This document shows, piece after piece, positions 6,401 through 8,774 of a stretch of 8,774 bases of DNA (the stretch's first letter is position 1; each line of letters starts with the position of its first letter). Location: NCBI GenBank assembly GCA_027030605.1, contig JALVEV010000207.1:1-8774 (forward strand), read 5' to 3'. The translations under genes and the position numbers were made by a program. The notes below the pieces were generated by a model. The model searched no databases and was not told the DNA's origin. It saw only the letters and a program-made list of their open reading frames with translations. Source of the DNA: Campylobacteraceae bacterium. GTDB lineage: Bacteria > Campylobacterota > Campylobacteria > Campylobacterales > Sulfurovaceae.

Positions 6401-6823
6401 ACCACAAGAGGCTTCACAGTTTGAACATGCTGTTGGAACCAACATATACTCATTGAGCTTAATTCCATCAGGATTCTCTTCTGATTCAATACCATTTCTA
6501 CCTATACCACCACGTTTCCAATCAGCCCCATCTAGCTCATGAAAAGAGTTCCAAATATTTTCACTTGGGTTAAAGTTGTAACTATCTACAAAATTTTTCC
6601 AAGTGTACTGTTTTGGGTCCCATTTTGGTGTTGGGTAGTACATTGGAGTACCATTAGGTACAGGTACAGCTTTCAATTCATCTGCCATTGCAGGGGTATC
6701 AATTACTGTTGAAAAGACACCTTTGGCAACAACAGCACCTGCTACTGCATAACTTGTTCCCTTAAGGAACGTACGTCTGCTTTCAAAGAAAGAAGATTCG
6801 TTACTATTCATTTTCTTAACCAT
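3413..6823 (-). CDS. Large Tat-exported molybdopterin oxidoreductase catalytic subunit (DMSO reductase family, PadB-like)
   Basis: The 1136-aa protein begins with a Tat signal, S15-RRTFLK-21, then a hydrophobic stretch and an AMA site (probable cleavage after A47), so it matures in the periplasm. Next comes the [4Fe-4S] site C133-X2-C136-X3-C140-X38-C179 (ending RGRNCAKG), then the Mo-bis-MGD domains. The HTNICSAGAREG segment at 271-282 aligns with the metal-ligand loop of the family and makes Cys275 the probable Mo ligand. About 306-365 (SSHAADAGHYF ... KLVVMDPRLSNSAGIADLW) binds the first pterin. The C-terminal MGD-binding domain is about 867-1100 (NHNPVWINTDDAKRLNIKQGDAIKV, then LANSHHAGRWK). 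At 1136 aa it is far longer than PsrA/PhsA (about 760) and somewhat longer than TtrA; extra sequence appears to lie around 500-860. The motif style recalls the phenylacetyl-CoA:acceptor oxidoreductase (PadB)-like branch. Sulfur-compound reduction or oxidation is plausible from gene context, but the substrate cannot be read. ATG 6823 is chosen because AAGGAG lies seven bases upstream. Confidence 0.92.
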   Translation of the reverse strand: MVKKMNSNESSFFESRRTFLKGTSYAVAGAVVAKGVFSTVIDTPAMADELKAVPVPNGTPMYYPTPKWDPKQYTWKNFVDSYNFNPSENIWNSFHELDGADWKRGGIGRNGIESEENPDGIKLNEYMLVPTACSNCEASCGLTAWVEIGEFKKTNDPKDLYVRKYMGNPMHPGSRGRNCAKGYATQSQMYDPDRIPFPLKKAPGSKRGEGKWIRCTWDDAMKDIGSKLAELVKSDDEVSKNMFIYQVGRPNENGFGPRVPMSMGLDGWDSHTNICSAGAREGTIQWTNDDRNSPDWTNAKLIFLQSSHAADAGHYFQQAAGRIAEARKKGAKLVVMDPRLSNSAGIADLWVPCYPGTETALYLYLANRILNEKDINGNDLVNHNFVKNWVNWDRLMANKEYLKLLVEKGYIKSVPAGDSYEDFIKMISEMYQPYTLDFVVEECKIEARTVEKLYDMFIDAGARVATYIWRAGPIGHRGGWMIARSAFLPFVLRGAMAGDKGGVGLHHWHVISVNGKGEAATESGEHPEKVDAWNELAWPPEYPLSTYEMSHILPHMLLDDEWREKWNKKGLNVPEKLAVYCPRMYNPVWINPDGFRWIEALKREDKIELPFNLSPTWSETNWYCEYILPVGLAGERHDQHSEATQPSRWLSFRQPALRVALEKLGWKPKHPARGTLEAHMASGLGEIWEEVEFWANLMTDYVDPDGSLGVRKYWASKKDPSRAVSIAEWYQAAFDNLPNLRETAKKKYPNSEFPNYELMRDMGTWLEEDNIYRPQERALKKEGDKYIAHGHEYPVDEVEKDEFGTLLVEHEGEKHAIGIEVDGEILQGFHTLSKKLEFFSEWFAEWKWPEYAVPIYPRNKEERKKMIHLVTQVHHDYMEKENEFAVNTIFRLPYNIHTRSVNSKHLMEISQNHNPVWINTDDAKRLNIKQGDAIKVTYVDTLTNIESGYFIAMAVPTEATMPGVLANSHHAGRWKLKNAVDIPGFSHQLGVMGLGAPLYDMTMDGKVGTLKPKEGLDKAMLARRDTWQFKKYNKDLDNIWWDGLSGAWQNAVMATHSDPIAGNHGWHQKAIIEKAGPDDTIGDIYVNYENNFKVFQAWRDKLTRPLQAGDKLRRPMHMPRTGPKISKKGYTVNITE

Positions 6824-6830
6824 CTATATT

Positions 6831-6836
6831 CTCCTT
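6831..6836 (-). promoter_or_regulatory. Shine-Dalgarno AAGGAG of the catalytic subunit, overlapping the upstream stop
   Basis: AAGGAG overlaps the TAA stop of the membrane subunit gene (6837-6835) and lies seven bases before ATG 6823. It favours this start over the in-frame ATG at 6811 (residue M5) and implies that ribosomes finishing the membrane subunit can reload on the catalytic gene. Confidence 0.7.
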
Positions 6837-7785
6837 AACTTAACGGTAACATTTGTGGAATCTCTAGCCACGTACTTTTTGCAAGGTAAAGACCAATTAA
6901 AGTCGTTAATGCTGCAAACTTCATTAAAACTCTATTATCAACTTTCATTGAACCCATTGCAATAAAGAATGGAATAATATAACCAAGAACCATTGCTGTC
7001 CAGAATTGGGTAAAGTACTCACCACCTGAGTGAACATACTCTAGTGTTGCTTCAACCTCTGATGCTTTAAATGAGAAGAAATATTCGGCCATATACATAA
7101 TAAATGAGAATAGTACAGAGAAAGCTAAAATAATGGCTAAATCTTTTCTAGCAGCCTCTGACCACTTATCTGCAATAAGAATTAATGAAGCAGAACCAAC
7201 CATAAGTGCTGCTAAAATCATCTGAATAGACTCAGCAGGAGCTGCCCATAACTCTCTAGCACTCGCTTCTGCCATAATAATAGCTGTATACATGGTTACA
7301 GGGAATGCCAAGAGAACAACAAAAGGAAAAACTTTCTCATAGAATCCACTAATTCCCCTAATACCTTTGGCTACTGCACAATTTTTTCTTACATCTGAAA
7401 ACTCATCAAAGAAACCAATAAGTGCCATAATGGTAATAAGTCCAGTAAAGAGCGAAGCCATCCATGCACCAACAGTAATTGCTGAAGTCCAGTGTGGGTG
7501 TAAGAAGATATTTACCATTCTTAATGGTTGATGTAAATCTAAAAGTGTAAAGAGAAGGAAAACATTTAATGCAACAAATGAGATAAGTGGCATTAACCAT
7601 CTAAGGTTAGGCATATCCTCTTTCTTATGTCTGTAGAGCAAGTAAGCACCAACAAGAATAACACCAGTACCTATACTCTTTGCCCACATGTTAAGGGTAA
7701 TCATCCAACCCCAAATAATTCCTGGAAGTGCAACATCAAGAGTGACAACTGCTTTAGTTGCTTCTATAACTGTACCGTGATCCAT
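6835..7785 (-). CDS. NrfD/PsrC-type quinone-reactive membrane anchor subunit
   Basis: This 316-aa integral membrane protein has eight or nine hydrophobic helices, roughly at 17-33, 37-52, 63-82, 101-124, 152-172, 185-204, 216-236, 258-279 and 286-303. The LLDLHQPLRM segment at 81-90 after the third helix matches the 'D-L-x-x-P-x-R' motif of NrfD/PsrC proteins, and HPHWTSAITVGAW (96-108) matches the following helix start. It carries no haem ligand pattern or iron-sulfur motif. In CISM complexes this subunit exchanges electrons and protons with the quinone pool and passes electrons to the four-cluster ferredoxin subunit. Its ATG overlaps the stop of the ferredoxin gene (TAATG) and uses a near-perfect Shine-Dalgarno encoded within that gene. 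It is followed after 11 nt by the catalytic gene. Acting as a menaquinol oxidase for a reductase, or a menaquinone reductase for a dehydrogenase, are both possible. Confidence 0.9.
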   Translation of the reverse strand: MDHGTVIEATKAVVTLDVALPGIIWGWMITLNMWAKSIGTGVILVGAYLLYRHKKEDMPNLRWLMPLISFVALNVFLLFTLLDLHQPLRMVNIFLHPHWTSAITVGAWMASLFTGLITIMALIGFFDEFSDVRKNCAVAKGIRGISGFYEKVFPFVVLLAFPVTMYTAIIMAEASARELWAAPAESIQMILAALMVGSASLILIADKWSEAARKDLAIILAFSVLFSFIMYMAEYFFSFKASEVEATLEYVHSGGEYFTQFWTAMVLGYIIPFFIAMGSMKVDNRVLMKFAALTTLIGLYLAKSTWLEIPQMLPLS

Positions 7786-8558
7786 TAGTGACCTCCTTCT
7801 TCATGTGATTCATGTTTATCACTATTTGGCATATCTATAAACCCTTCATTTTTATCATGGTCATGATGAGCACCGAAAATTGGTGTTAAAAATCTATCTA
7901 AAACTGAGTGATGAGGGTCACCAATCTCTTTAAGATGTGTAATATTATTAAAGAGTCCATACCCTTCAATTCTCTCATGAGCCAGTGGATTAAGTGAATC
8001 ATTTCCACCACCTACATAGAAGTGTTTCGGGCTAGTGTGTTTTTCAGGCTTACGAACTTGAACACCACCACCAAAACTTTGATGCTCCATAATATATCGT
8101 GAAATATGAGATGTCTCATCTTCAATATCACCAAAAATATTTGCTTCAACAGGACAAGCAACTACACAAGCTGGCATTAATCCACCTTCAATTCTATGAG
8201 CACAGTAGGTACACTTATCGGCTGTATTTGTCTCTGGGTCCATATATATAGCACCATAAGGACATGCCATCATACAACCTGCACAACCAATACATCGTGA
8301 ATTGTCAACATTCACAATACCATTCTCTAGGTAATGAAGTGCCGACACTGGACAGATTCTTTCACATGGTGCACTCTCACAGTGGTTACATCTTAACGGT
8401 GTAAACTCACGAGTTGTATTTGGGAATGAGCCTATATCTATATATTTTACACGCAAACGCCAAGAGCTTAATGGCACTTCATTTTCAACTTTACAGGCGA
8501 CCTCACAGGCTTTACAACCCATGCAAAGGTTAAGGTCGACTAAAAAACCTAATTTCAT
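7785..8558 (-). CDS. Four-[4Fe-4S] ferredoxin electron-transfer subunit (DmsB/PsrB type) with His-rich tail
   Basis: The 257-aa protein has exactly 16 cysteines in the four sets typical of DmsB/PsrB/TtrB: C12/C15/C18/C22, C57/C60/C65/C69, C89/C92/C95/C99 and C116/C119/C131/C135. It opens directly with FLVDLNLCMGCKAC and has no signal peptide, so it is expected to cross the membrane by hitch-hiking with the Tat-bearing catalytic subunit. It would wire the molybdenum site to the membrane subunit. Residues 150-257 extend beyond the cluster core and end in a histidine-rich acidic tail (His231, 232, 234, 249, 252, 257), which is not normal for the family. It is the first gene of the train, with a strong ribosome site (AGGAGG, four bases before ATG 8558), and its stop overlaps the next start. 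Confidence 0.93.
   Translation of the reverse strand: MKLGFLVDLNLCMGCKACEVACKVENEVPLSSWRLRVKYIDIGSFPNTTREFTPLRCNHCESAPCERICPVSALHYLENGIVNVDNSRCIGCAGCMMACPYGAIYMDPETNTADKCTYCAHRIEGGLMPACVVACPVEANIFGDIEDETSHISRYIMEHQSFGGGVQVRKPEKHTSPKHFYVGGGNDSLNPLAHERIEGYGLFNNITHLKEIGDPHHSVLDRFLTPIFGAHHDHDKNEGFIDMPNSDKHESHEEGGH
7791..7798 (-). promoter_or_regulatory. Full-length Shine-Dalgarno AAGGAGGT inside the ferredoxin gene
   Basis: AAGGAGGT lies five bases before ATG 7785 of the membrane subunit and is written in the codons for the ferredoxin C-terminus (E-E-G-G). The strength of the site and the TAATG overlap point to coupled, high-level translation of the anchor subunit. Confidence 0.75.
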
Positions 8559-8570
8559 GTTTCCTCCTCA

Positions 8571-8774
8571 ATGTTATTATAATTATTATAAATTCAAATT
8601 ATCACCACTAATAATCTGAACTATACGGTGAATATAATATAAAAAAAAAGGTTAAGTACTAATGATAATTATAATAAAAAGCTTATTATTGATATATAAA
8701 ACTCATCATGTGTAAAATTAGTAGATTATCAGTAAAAAGATTAAATTTTGTTCATAAATTTTATTGAATAAAGA
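8571..8774 (-). promoter_or_regulatory. AT-rich non-coding upstream region with probable operon promoter
   Basis: No gene is visible here on either strand. On the minus strand two perfect TATAAT hexamers occur (8590-8585 and 8581-8576), close to the ribosome site. A third -10-like box, TATTAT (8639-8634), follows a run of nine T (8649-8641), the T-rich plus -10 arrangement typical of Campylobacterota promoters; it would give a leader of about 65 nt. An ATTAT-N8-ATAAT inverted repeat (8598-8615) and a Fur-like 7-1-7 site (8663-8677) also lie here. A 7-bp AT-only hairpin is at 8671-8689. The promoter location is likely for the region; the exact hexamer is not certain. Confidence 0.45.
8663..8677. 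promoter_or_regulatory. Possible Fur-family operator
   Basis: TGATAATTATAATAA matches 12 of 14 defined positions of the 7-1-7 Fur core TGATAAT-N-ATTATCA. It lies just upstream of the T-run and TATTAT box. Because the surrounding DNA is almost pure A and T, a chance match is quite possible. Confidence 0.25.

Noticed and set aside
3413..6823. Formate dehydrogenase with selenocysteine
   Set aside because: There is no in-frame TGA; the probable metal ligand is Cys275 and the surrounding loop is unlike FdhA/FdhG.
3413..6823. Firm naming as PsrA, PhsA or TtrA
   Set aside because: The B-C-A order fits tetrathionate-type operons and the context fits sulfur metabolism, but length and ligand-loop motifs do not let me choose one.

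Overview
The window carries one co-directional gene train on the minus strand, read from about 8560 down to the left edge. It is AT-rich, tightly packed and rich in iron-sulfur and molybdoenzyme genes. The subunit style suggests a sulfur- or hydrogen-metabolising member of the Campylobacterota (Sulfurimonas/Sulfurovum-like). This placement is an inference from composition and gene content; no ribosomal or other phylogenetic marker is present.

In transcription order the genes are: (1) a four-cluster ferredoxin subunit (7785-8558); (2) an NrfD/PsrC-type membrane subunit (6835-7785); (3) a very large Tat-exported molybdopterin catalytic subunit of 1136 aa (3413-6823); (4) a TorD-family chaperone (2650-3285); (5) a 366-aa poly-ferredoxin with a zinc-ribbon-like tail (1550-2650); (6) a 154-aa protein that aligns almost without gaps to the substrate-binding domain of shikimate dehydrogenase but lacks most catalytic residues (1046-1510); (7) an unrecognised 154-aa helical protein (437-901); and (8) a DUF1456/YehS-type protein cut by the left edge (1-435). 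Four junctions are tight: TAATG overlaps at 7785 and 2650, an 11-nt gap at 6824-6834, and a 1-nt gap at 436. This argues for one transcript.

Genes 1-3 form a CISM-type membrane complex: a periplasmic molybdenum subunit A, an electron-transfer subunit B and a quinone-reactive membrane anchor C, in B-C-A order. TorD would guard the A apoprotein until cofactor insertion and Tat export. The 366-aa ferredoxin, the AroE-like protein and the 154-aa protein have no Tat or Sec signal and probably act in the cytoplasm as accessory factors. The substrate is not readable from sequence. The catalytic subunit looks closest to the PadB-like branch of the DMSO reductase family and is much longer than ordinary PsrA/PhsA.

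The three wider gaps inside the train each hold a different short palindrome: a paired inverted REP-like element at 929-1039, a GGGCAGAC hairpin at 1528-1549 that abuts a stop codon, and a GAAA-tetraloop hairpin at 3380-3399. Upstream of the first gene, 8571-8774 is a very AT-rich non-coding region with promoter-like hexamers and a possible Fur-type site. The most unusual content is the catalytically degenerate AroE-like domain and its two uncharacterised companions attached to a respiratory molybdoenzyme operon.
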